A DNA stretch of 64,000 bases from Acridotheres tristis (Eukaryota; Chordata; Aves; Passeriformes; Sturnidae): contig CM072886.1 in the NCBI GenBank assembly GCA_037013685.1, positions 83,706,922 through 83,770,921 on the forward strand. Reading direction: 5' to 3'. Each line of letters opens with the position of its first letter. Position 1 is the stretch's first letter. The notes below the pieces were generated by a model. It did no database searches and had not been told where the DNA came from. It saw nothing but the letters and a program-made list of their open reading frames with translations. Of this stretch, positions 25,647 through 38,213 are shown in pieces. Both the position numbers and the translations under genes were made by a program.

Positions 25647-28436
25647 GCTCTGAGCCCTTTCTCCCCTCCTGTAATCTGATGTTTCTGCTGTCATGTATCG
25701 GGGTCCAAAAACTCATGGCAATGGATCTTCCCTTTAGGCTTTTTGGAATCAAGTAGTGACTACCATTCCTGTGAGGAAAAAACTCTCTAAGTCACTGTGG
25801 AAGAAGAGCAAAACACATATAAATACACACACTGAAAAGAAAGGTTAAAGTCTGTCTAAAGGAGCTTGCATTAAGAGATCAGAGGCCAAATGCAGCATTT
25901 ATGTCATCACTTCCTTAAATAACTCTAGCAACTGATGGATTGCCTGTGGTATTACTTTGAAACAGCTTTCTAAAATTTCTCCTCACACCATTGTGCCCAT
26001 ATGTCCTTTTGTGAATTATGTGTGTGTGACAGAAGACACAAGTACATTGTGCTTTCAGGTACTCACTGTACTGTACTCAGGTTAGGAGCAATCCACCATC
26101 TGACAAGACAGACACTCTAAACTACTAACATTCTGCCTTCAGATTAATTTATCCATATCTCCCCTGCTAAAAGAGCAAAATCCTTTTTGAATTAATATTG
26201 AAGTAGGCTTACTGTGAAAGAGATACAAGTTCCAGCGACCACTAATGAAAGTTACAGTTTCAGATAGATTTGGATGTTCCAAACACATAATTAAGAGTTG
26301 CAAAGGCAATAATGACTTAAAACAGGGCAAACTGATTACTGTAATCTACTTAATCACAAAAGAAATAAAAATAACATTGGATTGTTTCCCCGTAAAATGT
26401 CTATAATGTGCTTTTCTTCACTAGGCTGACAAAAAGCCTTTTCTCAGGTTTAGACCTCCATTATTTCTCATTATTTCATCTTAATATCAAAAGAGTGCTG
26501 CAGTATCTCATACAATAGTGCATGTAAGCTGCTATCTATTAGGGTTAGAAAGTATTCTTGTGTTTTCATCTGTGGTGATACAGTAGGAGATTGTGACTGT
26601 CACTACTACAGTCTGCAATAGTCCACAGAAAAGTCATCCCATAACATCTGTTAATAAGGATAAGCATAAACATTTCCATGCCTGGGCCCGTATTCTCATC
26701 AAGATCAATTGTGACCTCAGAAGGATGAAATTAAAATGTATTTCTCATAACCTTGAAGTAAAAGTAAGTTAAAAAAATAAACAAATAAAACATATTGATT
26801 TTTTCATGTTTCTCTCTTCCATTTTGAACTGATTGGCAGTGCCTGCTTTAAGGTTCTTTCAGAGCACTAGCATACACCATCACCTTTAGCTCTCTCGTCT
26901 TCCCTGACTAATATTTCCTCCAGCCTCTGTACTGAATTGCCTTCTGTTAGCCTGGTCTCTCCTAATCATTTTGTATACTTCTGCAGGAATTTTGCAAAAT
27001 TTCATTTTAATTGACATACTTTGATATATTTACCAAGTTTGGTTTCACAGAAAGAGGTGTGTCTATTTCTTCTTATTTTTGTTTTGTTTTTCCCTCCTTT
27101 TCTTTCTTCCACTTTTAATCTGTAAAATATAGACTTGACAAACACTCTTGAAATTGTCTGCCTTTTAGGATTTCAGCCCTCTTATGGGGCAGGAGAATAA
27201 CAGATTTCACGAGCTTGCTCAGAAACTATCATCATAGCAGTCCCAGGAATCTTACCCCTCCCTGTTGGTCTTCACCTCGTTATTTCCTTCCTTTCTGCAA
27301 AGACACATTCTGAGTAGTCAGAACATTGCTGGTTTAATTTTCTAATCAGAAGTCTTTAATAACAATAACCCACAAGAAATCCTCCATGGAATCACTGCCT
27401 TGGCTCAGCAGAGAACAGAGCTCAAAGCAACATTTGTTGTGTCAGATATCCACTTATGCAGTCAGCTGTGAAGCAACTGCAGTAGCAAGCTGGCTTCTGT
27501 GGGCTGCATGCCCTGCTATCCCTTCTTTTTAATTGCTCAGTTTTAATCATTTCAGCTCAGCCCCAGTAGTTATCCAGAAGATTCTGACAGCAAACAAAAA
27601 TCTCCAAAGTAAGATTCAAAAAGCAATGCCTTAGCACCATCTGTAGCAGAAATTTGTCTGCAAGAGACAGCCCAGCAAAAATTACTGATGGGAGGGGGTG
27701 TTCAGGTAGCCACAAGGGCATGTCCAACACAGAAGGCCACCACGGTTAAGATACTGGGAGCTGCTGTTGCTATCTTTGCAGTATGTATGTGGAGTGGTAT
27801 CTTCAGTACCAGAAAGGACATCTGTAATACAGCCTGAAGTCTGTTTGACACCCTTTTCAAGCTTCAGTCTGCAGCTTACACGTATTAGAAGTTATATTAT
27901 TTTTTAAAGCTGCTTGCAAATCAAACAAGCTATTGAGCAGGGCATATTAATCCAAGTGCTGTATACATGGGGAACCCTTCTATTTTGTGCTGATTATTCA
28001 AACTCTAAAAGGCACAAGAATGAGGAGTGTGCAGGAATGGTTTTGAGTTGCATTTGCAATCCTTGCCCTCAGTCAGCTGCATGTGGCATTTCCTCATCTG
28101 TTTAAGGAGATAGTCCCCACTTTGGTACTTGCCATGAGACTTGAAACAACTGAACTTCTCAGGAAAAAAAGATAACAGGATTAAAGATCTATACCAACAG
28201 TAGCAAAAACCTGCAGTCGACCTAAAATCCATTGCACTTCCAATCCTTGGAGAGTCCCTATAGAACAGCACAATTTCTTTTCGCTGAGGAAATCAGAATT
28301 TGACTAAGGTTGAGATCACAGTAAGTCCACTTCTAGACAACCTACTCAACTGAAAAAAGAAAGGGAGAGATGCTAAAGCATACGACTTGTACATTTACTT
28401 GGAGACTAATTCAGCATAAACACATGAGTTTAAAAA

Positions 28437-29400
28437 CACAGAATCGTAATCATAGCATGGTTTAGATTGGAAGGGATCTTAGAGCAACATCTTTTGCACT
28501 AGATCAGGTTGCACAGTACCCCTGGCCTTGAACACTTTGTGGGATGGGGCAGCAACAACTTCTCTGTAATCCCATCATAGAAGGTCGCCAAATTTGTCAG
28601 ACACCATTTGCTTAGTGAAGCCATGCTAGCTGTCACCAGTCACCTCCTGATTTTCCATGTGCCTCAGCATAGTATCCAGGAGGATATGCTCCATGATCTT
28701 GCCAGGCCCTAAGGTGAAACAAACTGGCCTGTAGCTCCCTTTTTAAAAATGAGAGTTGTTTCTCCTTTCCTAGTCAGCAGGAACTTCACCAAACTGCCAT
28801 GACTTCTCAAATATGGTGCATAGTGGCTTAGGCACTTTTATTAACACTTAGGCACTTTTATTAACACTTTCCTCAGGATCTATGAATTTATTTCAGTGGG
28901 TACCTTGTGCACCTTCAGGTTCCTTAGATGGTCTCAAACCAAAACGTTTTGACTACATCAACCAGTTTACATGAACTATTTCATTCTCCCTGTCCATGCC
29001 TTTGCCTTTGGAAAGTAGGAGGAAAGTGTGGCTGGAGCACTTGCCAGTGAAGACTGAGGTTAAAAAGTCATGGAGTACTTCAGCCTTCTCCATGTCCTGG
29101 GCAACCAGGTCTCCCATTTCCTTCCAGAGATGGTCAACATTTTCCCTAGCCTTCATTTGATCACTCTGAAAGCTTTTCTTGTTGCCTTTGATTCCCTGAC
29201 CAGATGCAATTCTATCAGTGCTTTAACTTAACTAACCTGATCCCTGGTTGTGGCCAATTTCTGTGTAGGCAGCCTTGTAGGCTTCCTTTTTGAGATGGAG
29301 CTGCTTCAAGAGCTCCTTGTTCCTCCTGGCATTTTTGCCTGACTTCCTCTTTGTTGGGATGCATCGCTCAGGAACTTGGAGAATATCTGATGCCTTTAAG
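28437..29400 (-). mobile_element. CR1-family LINE, rearranged, minus strand
   Basis: The left end, with 'gaatcgtaatcatagcatgg' and 'ttagattggaagggatctta', is the reversed 3' terminus of CR1. By about 28580 the sequence changes to 'ggtcgccaaatttgtcagac', and then 'gaagccatgctagctgtcac', 'ccaggaggatatgctccatg', 'tgacttcctctttgttggga' and 'tgcatcgctc'. I associate these blocks with an upstream part of avian CR1-type LINEs, not the 3' UTR. Most of the reverse-transcriptase region that should lie between is missing, so the copy is internally deleted or two insertions lie side by side. A 20-bp tandem duplication at 28829-28868 interrupts it. Small frames on the minus strand, such as 28953-29156, are remnants of LINE sequence. 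Confidence 0.75.
28829..28868. repeat. 20-bp tandem duplication inside CR1
   Basis: 'taggcacttttattaacact' occurs twice back to back with no mismatch. Identical copies in an otherwise worn LINE show that the duplication came well after insertion. Confidence 0.95.
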
Positions 29401-30420
29401 TCACTGAACTATGTCCAATTTAATACAACTTTCTCTCTAAGGGAACCAGTAAACTGTGCAGCTGGTATGTTGCCATAAATATTCATGAATTGCTCAGAAA
29501 GCTAATAGGATCAATAGAAGTGCAGCCTAAAAAACTGCATCACTCTTGGTAAGTAAGGATCCAATTTTGTTGACAGCCGAGTCAAGACAACAGTTTGTCA
29601 TTGCTTCCCAAAGAGTCAGGGCAGGGAATGCAATTGCACAGAACTACTCTGCAGCCTGTGTTGTGGTATGCAAGGAGCACTCAGCTTGGGAATCACGTAG
29701 GAGCTACCAACAACAAATAGGCCTAGTGAGAAAAAGTATCTTGCCATCTAAAAACTGTAACAAAAATAATTTTACATAACTGCAGAAGTAAAACACATGT
29801 ATAGATTTGAGGAAACTATTTGTGTTCCCCCAATCCTTTTACTGCTGGCTGTTTCCTTTTCATTCCACCAGACCTTTGAACTGAAATTGCTGCATGCACA
29901 ATTCTCTACATTGTACTTTACCTTCTGTGTCTCAAACTGCACCACTGCTGACCACGAGCTCCCACAGCTTCCCTTGTCATTTCCTCAGTTTCTGTCATAC
30001 CACAGGAATGTTCTCTGGACCACGGAAGAGACTTTTCCAGCTACAGTGACCAAAGATACCCCATTGGGCTCACCATCCCTCCAGTGATGAGTTGGCCAAT
30101 ATTTGCTGCCAGTAGAACACTGCCCCTATCCAGTGCCCTGCTATAGAACAGTGCGTTCCATGGACCACAGAATACTCTCCAGACATTTGAGTTTGGCTCT
30201 CCCCAGTCCCAATGGGGTACACCCAGGCAGGGGGTGGCTATGTGCTGCCTTGTGCCTCTTGCAGTCAGCTGCAGATGGTTCTTTGGCTGATCAAACCCAC
30301 TTCAGGACCTCCACCAGTCAGAGGGGCCAGCTAAGGTACATGGACATGAGTACGAGGAGAGAAGGACCATGAGCTGGGGCCAGAGCAGCCCTGAGGGGCC
30401 ACAGCCCACACACAGCGGGC
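29401..30420. other. Spacer, no gene recognised
   Basis: Frames of 77, 96 and 89 codons lie on the plus strand at 29546-30372. They are consecutive but in unrelated frames and show no known domain. The part at 30100-30420 is GC-richer than average and may be an unrecognised repeat. Confidence 0.4.
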
Positions 30421-30555
30421 CTAGGGCAGTCCCCTTTCCCCAGTATTCAATCTAAACCCTCCCTGGCACAACTTGAGGCCATTTCTTCTTGTCCTATTGC
30501 TTGTTAGTTGGGATAATAGATCTACATTCCCCCTGGACACGATCAAAGTGATATT
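30421..30555 (-). mobile_element. CR1 LINE fragment, minus strand
   Basis: 'caatctaaaccctccctggc', 'acaacttgaggccatttctt' and 'cttgtcctattgcttgttag' form the reversed CR1 3' region lying a few hundred bases inside the element. The terminal tail itself is absent, so this piece is cut at both ends. Similarity may continue weakly to about 30690. Confidence 0.85.
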
Positions 30556-33500
30556 GCTGCATAGAGTTGATGTTTTTAAGAAAGCATTGATCTGCATAAC
30601 TTGGGGGCTGTTCCCCTCATAAAAGTTGCCCTGCAGAAGCAAGATGACCTTGTCATCAGTGATGGCCAAATCCTCTTGCTTCTGCAAAGGAGATATTCCC
30701 TTGCAGAGATGAAGTGTGGAATTTGTAATGCATGTGTAATGAAACTGCTGTAGTGTTCTTCACTGAGAGTGCTGCACAGAGAAGGCCATAGGTCTGTAAT
30801 GCAAATCTGTATTATTATGTAGTCGAGTGTGTAGAAATAAAAGGTGGAGTTTGTGATGGATATTTATTCAAACTGTAATGCCCTCACAGGTTCTTTGTTT
30901 TTTAAGTAAGGTGCACAGAGTAGTGGAGGTGAAATAGAGTAAGGAGCAAGAAGCAGCTGGTAGAAACCATTATGCACTTATTCCAGCCTTCAGCACCACT
31001 TGTTGCCTCTCAGAGGGAATTGAGAGGGACCTGAACATAACTCACAGTAAAAACAAGAGGAATTGAGACTAGAAAGGGAGGAGGAGGGGTACTGGACTGA
31101 AACGGAGCCTGGGGAAGTGAGAAGAAAGATATTTCTGTAAATGTTTAATTGTTTATCTTCTTGGGATTTTTCAATGCCCAAATCAGTAAATTGAAGTTTG
31201 TTAATTGGCCTTAAATTAAGTAAAACTTCTGAAATAAAGATTATCTCACCCACAGCAGTGGTGCTCATTGCTCTGCACAATTCCTGTAGTTCTGGGCTAC
31301 AGGAAAAAATGGAGAGAGAACTTCCTCCTTACTCTAGATTTCAAGGAGTTAGCTCTGTTTCTCTCATCTTTCTTTCAGCTCTCAGGACTGGAATGGTACA
31401 TTTCTAAACACAATTTCAGTTTTGTTTTGTAGGATTCCATTTTTGAGTTTGAATTGAATGGTCAAAGAGAAAAACAACCATATAAACCATTTTTCGTGGA
31501 GCTCTGGTGTAGAGGGCATGTTTTTCATTCCTGTAGAAACCCAGCTCTATTTTTCTTGTTGTCTTAAGTTATAACACTAAATTTTCTCTTTGCACTTTAA
31601 TTTAGATTTTTTTCTGAGGTTGGTTTTAATGTAGTTGAAGGAGGGTTGGTTTACTTCATATGTCAAAAACTCACAAGAACAAGAACAATTGGAAAGAGGC
31701 ATCCAAACAGATAAAATAAGTCTCTCAGAGAAGTGTTAAAACAGCGGTAGAGCAAGAATGCAGCTTATATAAAGCAAATGAGACCATAACATTGAGAGAG
31801 CATCACAATTAAAAGTACTGAAGAACATAATAAGGAAATCAGTTACAAAAACCTGTTCCATAGAATTTGACTGCTGTAGTTAGAAACAGAGGATAACAAG
31901 TGATATTGTGAAAAAACATACAGTCTTTGGGTTTAGGGAGATAAGTAAACCTTCTTGTGATAGCAAAAAACTGGTTCAAGTGTCTTATACTCCCTCTTCT
32001 ATTGATTTGATGCATCAAAGATAAACCAATAAGATATCTAAACCTCCCTTGCTTAGACTAATGAAAAGATTCTGATCACCAGCAAGGGATCAGGCTTGAA
32101 ATATTTCAGCAGGATGTATTAGGAAGCATTCACACACAATCAAATGAAGAAGTGTGACCTCATACTCTGAACTGTTCCTAAGAGAGACTTTGAATTGTCT
32201 GCTCCAGCACTGGAAAGCTGAGTAACTGGGCTTCTGATGAAAAAAACCTGTTTAACTGGGTAGGGGCTTCAGCTTGAGAGGAATTCTTTGGGGAAAGGAA
32301 ATCAAAGGCTTGCCTCTTTGCTAAGACCTGGTTATCAAAATAGATTGACCCCTTGGCTCCATTTGCCAGCACTGACAGAGATGGTAAAATGATTCTTCTG
32401 TCCTTCCTTAGGCAAGCTCCCAGTAAAACTGGTGAAGATTCATCTCTTCAAAAATCTACTCTTTTCATGTCCTTTCTATGAGGCATATGAATGTTATCTT
32501 GCTAATGGGTTTTAAATGCATCTCAGTAGGATATTAAATGTGGATTTGCATGGACAACTTTATTGGTTTTGAAATGACAGTTAATCTCAAGTAACCTCTC
32601 AGAATTCAGTGTAAGGGTCTCTGTGCATGTACATGGATCCCAGCAGCATCTTGGACTAGTCTCATCTGATAGTACTTTTAATTCTTTTGGGCCTTTTTAT
32701 TTTTTTTTCCTTTTTAATTGTCTTGTTTTGCTTATTGAAACAGCTGCATACCATTTCCCTTCTAAATATCATTGTTTATTGTACATGCAGTAAAAAGGTC
32801 ACTTTTCCCATTTCCTCTCCCCACGTCCAGCACCAAAGAGATGTACCTAGACAGGAGATACACCTAATCTTCTGTCTCTAATACCAGTGGGAGAGAGGTT
32901 CTCAAAACCCTCTGGCCAACATTCACAGATTTTAAGTGACTCCAGAGTGAATATTCTGACTGTCAAGCTGCTCCACTTGCCATCATGCAGTACCTTCATA
33001 AGGTTTTTAGTGGTCAGAGAGAAAGATTTTTGAATAATAGAGGCCAAGAGCTAAAATTAATTATTATTTCTAGGTGGTCTTGGTAAGAAAACAACAGGTT
33101 TTTGAAGGGCTCAGTGCTTTTATAAAATTCCAGCTAACTCTTCAGAAGCCAATAGCTGCTTCCAGAACTCCAGGCTATGTGCCCATTCCCAAGCAGAATA
33201 GGCATATCTCTTCTCTCAGGTGGTCCTCTAATTGTGGTAGAACTGATGTCACCCATAAATGAAGTCAATCTGGAAAAATGTAGACATTTCCAGCAATGAG
33301 ATACTTTGGAATTAAAACACAAAGCTCCATTCTATGACCTGCCTACGGGTAGTTTGAGACCAAAGAAAATATTTTTTTTCCATCAACCTTTCATATAATG
33401 CTGGCCGTGCCTCTTTAATCTTTGTGCCCCACTAGTAGTCCATAAAAGAAGACTTACTGAAATTTGTAATGAAAAATCCCTTCATTTAGAGAGCTTTCAC

Positions 33501-34129
33501 TGCATTTCAAGATTCTGTATTGGATTTCATTTGCCAAGGTCGAGTCCAAAAAATGGGTAGACTGTGGAGGTTTTGTCCTCATTAATGCCACAAATTTATA
33601 AAATTTAAAAATTTGGTATACTAAGACGGGTTTAATTTCATTTTTTTGAACAAGCATTAAGTACAGTTGAAGTATGGATCTGTATCACAGAATCTTACCC
33701 ACAAGTAAATAAGCAGTACAAGTATAAGATTTAATGTGGTAGGAACCTAGTTTTGTGGTGTTGGATAAGAAGAACAGGTGCAGGGAGGAGAAGAGATACA
33801 CTCAAAAAGAACCTTGCAATGTTTGTTGGAGAGAAGAGGTGTAACTGCAAAAGAAGCCTGCAAAAAGGTTAAAAAAAAAGAAAATAATCAAAAAAGGAAA
33901 AAAGGGAAAGAAAAGATGCAGGGAGAAAGGTTGAAAACTATGGTAGAGAACTTCATAACAGACAACATGTATATATTGACATTCTGAAGGCAAGTCCATC
34001 AAAAGAATTTCTCAGTCTTTCTCCAGATCACAGTGGAGCAGGAGTGACACCTCCTCCAAATTCTGATGGGGAACCACTGTGGGTCATTGTAATAAAATAT
34101 ATTATTTAATCCCATTCATAAACTGATTC
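30556..34129. other. AT-rich unique sequence, no gene seen
   Basis: About 3.6 kb with frames of no more than 96 codons. A purine-rich run at about 33865-33930 (A/G almost only) accounts for the lysine-rich frame at 33778-33987. No family recognised. Confidence 0.45.
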
Positions 34130-34480
34130 AGGTCTCTCTCAAGGTTGTTCCTTGTTTCTACCACTCTCACTAAAAAAATGTTCCAGAATTAAAGATCCTT
34201 TAAAAATTGCTTTCATAGCTAGTTTACACCTATTGCTCTTGTGCCAACCTCACCTTCCTGACTTCTTCACAGTTTACTCTTCCTACTGTTTATTCCTCAC
34301 TAAATGTATTTGAGAGTATGCTCAGGCCTTCTTAACCTGCTGTTAGCCAGTGATAACATAATTTTAAGTCTTGCCAGTAAGTAAGAGTAGCCACTCTTCT
34401 GACTAGCCTTTTATCTCTTCTCTAGTTTGTTTGGAATATATCTTTCCCAAAATCAACATATACACATCACAAGGGTCACA
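34130..34480 (-). mobile_element. Ancient CR1-like LINE remnant, minus strand
   Basis: A diverged match, in order, to the reversed 3' part of older CR1 subfamilies: 'ccactctcac', 'tagtttacacctattgctct', 'tgtgccaacctcaccttcct', and further on 'tctctagtttgtttggaata' with 'tatctttcccaa'. These blocks recur in sauropsid genomes as old CR1 copies. Divergence is high and the ends are vague. Confidence 0.6.
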
Positions 34481-37070
34481 GATGTCCTGTATGTGACCAG
34501 TGGAAAAACATGTCTGGGTACAAGTTAAAATTGCATCCTAGAATCAGAATGATTTAATGAGTACAGACATAGCTTTTATTTAATAAATGCCTGCTGTATG
34601 GCAGAAATTCTTGTTCATGACCTTGTATTATATACCCTTTTTATCACTGAAAGTTCTTCTGGGTCATTTCAGCCCTTCTATTTTTTAATCGCCTTTGTAT
34701 TGACAGTAACTTACAGCTTCATTTCAATTCATTAAGTATATGTAATGCACATGCTACTTACTTCGAATGGAAATCTGTCCCAGAATTAATCCTTGAAGGT
34801 CTTCTTTATGGCTCAGGGATAGATTATATCTTGGAAGTGTAATATGATTCTTCACATAATACAAAGCACTGTCAATAATACTTGGAATGCCCTCACAGGG
34901 GGAGGAAGAAGGAGGGAAGGCTGACCTTTGGAATATTATAATTAATATGTACCACTTATAGGAATTTAATACACAACATATTGCCCATAAACCTATGATA
35001 AAGGCTGTCTAGTCTGATTATGGCAGAGACAAGCTCACATGTCAGAAACTGTCTAGCCCTACAAGCCTCATACAACATGCTACCTGTTAGATTCAGGGAA
35101 GCAGGACACAGACAGCTCTACAGCTCCCAGGTGCCTTCTGCTTCCTAGGCATGTGTGGTCTGGTTTGCTTTCTAGTCTACAAGCCATGTAGCCATTTTCC
35201 CCGTCTTATTGAAACAAATAAGCTTGTAGTATAACTCCACTGAATTTCTCCACCTTTACTAAGCTGCAGAATTCAGCAACACACTCATGCAGAGGCACAC
35301 AATAGCTGCACACCTGCAGCTTTATTTAAAATTTTGACTCCCTGTGTGAAATGTTGAATGCTTTATTCAGTTTGTTTTGGTAAATTGGTGTAATCTAAAT
35401 AGACTGAAAAATGGATTGACTAAGGTTAAAAGGAAAAAGTAGCATATGTTCCTAACTGTGCCTTTATATTAGTCAAAGATTCTTCTTAGTTGAGAAAATG
35501 CCCTTTGTTGTTGAGCTGCTACAGTAGGAAGCAGATGGCTGTTTAAATCCCAGAATTCCCACCAGAAAATGTGAACAGATGTCTGTAAGCAGAAATAGAA
35601 AAAAAATTCTTTCTGTAAGTTCATACACGGGGAACAGAGCTATTTATGAGATTTTACAAAAATCTGTCTGCCTCCAGAAGCCAATAAAATATTTTGTCTC
35701 CTTTTATCTTTTTCCCCTTCTTCCCCCCACTTTAAAAGTGCACACCTGTAACATGGATGGATGGACTTTGCTTTGATAAAGCAGCCAAACTTTTATGTGT
35801 AAGATACCTGGTAACTTGGTGTGTCTGTCTTCCTCAAAAAGATAGCTTATTTGCCAGATTTGTTGACGTTACAGGTACAAAATCTGTCATTTACACAAGA
35901 ACTGTACTAAAGAGAAAGGCTCAGTGCAAAATGGACCTAATTTCAGAAAGCCTAACCACTAAAAAAGACCAGAGAAGTAGGTGAATATGGCTGAATGTTC
36001 TGCAGAGGTTTTGCTAACACAGCCTAAATCCTTTGTCTCTTTCAAATATTCATTTTTCTTCCTTGTTTTTCAGAGTTTTGTATCCATTATACTAGAAAGG
36101 AAGACTGCTTACTCTTAACGGCACCATTTCACCTCTAAGAGTACATAAAATTTAATGCACAAGCATGCAGCAAAAAATTGACAGCTGCCCATAGGCACCA
36201 TTTAATGTCATGGATGCATAACAGAAGTTTCGAGTTTTGAGAGGGGAAAAAACAAATGTAAAGTACAGACTTTATAATATGATGCCCCTTGGAGGTTACA
36301 GAATATAAAACCAGCTTAAACTCAGTTCTTGTGCCCTTAAGGATTCCTCTCTGATTTCCTCCTACAATTGACTTTCAGCCCTTAGAACAAAAGGAACCAC
36401 ATCTGAGATTTCTCATGAAGTTGCTGAGAAATAAAGTATCTTTATGACAGTTGAAGCAACATGGGGAAAACAGTCCTATACTCACATATGGAACAATGGT
36501 TTTCCAGACATCAGAATGTGCTCTTGGGGTTACTATCAACTCACTGCTCAGTAGTGGTCAGAAAAGCAAATAAATGATAAGAATTACTTAGAAAAGACTA
36601 AATAACAAAGTGGATGTTTTCATTCTCAAACTGTGCATGCTTGTGGCTGAACACCATAGGCAACACTGGCCTTCCTTTTCCCTCCAGAGGGGGTTCAGAG
36701 AATGTTTTAAAATATGCAATGGCTTCTAAAACAAACAAACAAACAAACAAACAAACAAATCCAAACAGATATGGCAGATGTCTGTAAAATCTGTGTATAA
36801 TGATAGGAGTAGATAGACTGGAATCAATTGTTCCCTTCTCCAGCCAATGGGCAGGAGGACTGCAGGCCTTCAATAAAGTTACCAGTTGCATAATTTAGCC
36901 TATTCAGAAGGTCCTGATTCTCCACATAGCAGATAGTGAAGATATAGAATGCACTATGGTGTGTGATAAATTAAAATTTTATACCAAATGTGAGAAAATG
37001 ACTGGGTGAGTTCATGGGTAAATCCACTTAGACAATATAAATCCATAGACCCCCTATGCTAAAAATGCTA
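34481..37070. other. AT-rich sequence with (AAAC)n, no gene seen
   Basis: No gene recognised. Frames are no more than 97 codons. The longest (minus, 36598-36891) is partly created by the AAAC microsatellite listed next. Confidence 0.45.
36729..36759. repeat. (AAAC)n microsatellite
   Basis: About eight uninterrupted 'aaac' units, followed by 'aaatcc'. Confidence 0.95.
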
Positions 37071-37260
37071 AACTAGACTAGACTAGAATAGACTTTTTCA
37101 CTTGGAAAGGACCTCCAGTGATTATCTAATCCAACCACATAACCAGCTGAGGGCTGACAAGAAGTCAAAGCAGATTATTAAAGGCATTGTCTGAACGTCT
37201 CAAACACTGACAGGCTTGGGATATCAATCTCCTCTCTAGGAAGCCTTTTCCACTGTTAGA
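37071..37260 (-). mobile_element. CR1 LINE 3' fragment, cut by ERV at 37261
   Basis: A terminal repeat made of 'ctaga' units (37073-37092), then 'cttggaaaggacctccagtg', 'attatctaatccaaccacat' and 'aagccttttccactgtta', is a reversed CR1 3' end. The element stops abruptly where the ERV LTR begins with TGTTGCAG. No continuation is visible after the ERV, whose own far end has been lost. CR1 is therefore the older of the two insertions. Confidence 0.85.
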
Positions 37261-37776
37261 TGTTGCAGTGTGTTTCTTGTTAATGGTATGTTTTGTTATT
37301 GCCTAAGCTAATGGTTTAGTCCAAAATTATATCCTCCCACCCACCTTGTCAATCTATCCTAAACTACCTGTCACTCCTGTTTTGTGCCAGCCTCCTGCTT
37401 AGAATTCCTCTTTGGAAATCCCCTAAAAGTTGACATCTTATTAGTCCATGTAACCCAGTTTTCCCCCTACCTCTCTCATTAGACAATGCCTTTGTAAACC
37501 CTACCCTTTACCCCTCCTCAGAATTTCTCCAATTTGCTAAGTTGTTGTACCTTTGCCATTTTGTCTTTTGCACGCAGATTCCCCAGAGTAATAAATTCTT
37601 TGTATCCTGTGCAAAAGACCTCCTCCTCCTTGCCTCCTTCAAAGGCAATCTGACAGCCAAAAGGCCATGGAGCCATAGCTCGAACCACATGTCAGGCCTC
37701 CTGTTCCCAGGCTGTGACCCACTCTGGGCACGGGACCGTAGTGGCAAAGTGAGTGCAGCTCTGGCCAGTGTGAGAG
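37261..37776 (+). mobile_element. 5' LTR of a class II endogenous retrovirus
   Basis: The block starts TGTTGCAG at the break in CR1 and ends just before a primer-binding-site-like sequence. It is pyrimidine-rich and contains AATAAA at 37590-37595, followed by 'ttctttgtatcctgtgcaa' and a CT-rich stretch, which fits an R-U5 layout. The 3' terminal CA is not clear, so the end is placed by the binding site. Length is about 516 bp. No second LTR occurs in the window. Confidence 0.75.
37590..37595 (+). promoter_or_regulatory. LTR polyadenylation signal
   Basis: AATAAA in 'cagagtaataaattctttgt', with T/G-rich and CT-rich sequence downstream. Position within the LTR suits the R region. Confidence 0.6.
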
Positions 37777-37777
37777 T

Positions 37778-37795
37778 TGGTGTCCACCGTTTGGG
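37778..37795 (+). promoter_or_regulatory. Candidate retroviral primer binding site
   Basis: 'tggtgtccaccgtttggg' begins with TGG, the complement of a tRNA CCA end, and follows the LTR by a base or two. The matching tRNA cannot be assigned by eye. Confidence 0.5.
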
Positions 37796-38213
37796 GCTCC
37801 CGTGAGCGGGCCCCACAGATGAACTGTGGATTTTAATCCCAAGAAAGTTCTGGCTGTCAGCTGCCTCCGAGTGCTTCGCCCAGCAGCTCCTTCAGGGGAG
37901 GAAGTGATAACCCTCTGGTACCTGAGGAACACTTCTCTGAAGGAGGATTTTCGCTGCAGCCCCCATCCAGGGGACTGAAAGGAGGGGGAGTACCCCCCAA
38001 GTTAGCCTGAGGATGCTCCAAGTAGAGAGAAGGGTGCATTGGCCCCCAGGGTGGAGGGGGGCCCACGAACCTACAGGCTATGATAGTTAGCTGTGGAGAC
38101 AGCTCCCTGTCCCTGAAACTAAAACTGGCCCTGGACTCATCTTTAGTTTTTTTCTTTTTGCTGCAGCAGAGAGTGGAATTTGTTGTGGTGACCTAGCTTA
38201 AGATCAAGGAATA

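Larger units (their letters stand above)
20198..28436. other. AT-rich unique sequence, no gene seen
   Basis: About 8.2 kb of sequence with only short chance frames (60-88 codons). A perfect palindrome at 20655-20674 and a 10-bp tandem repeat at 25609-25646 are listed separately. No repeat family, exon or RNA gene recognised. Confidence 0.45.

Noticed and set aside
33778..33987. Lys-rich 69-codon frame
   Set aside because: Produced by a purine-only run at about 33865-33930.
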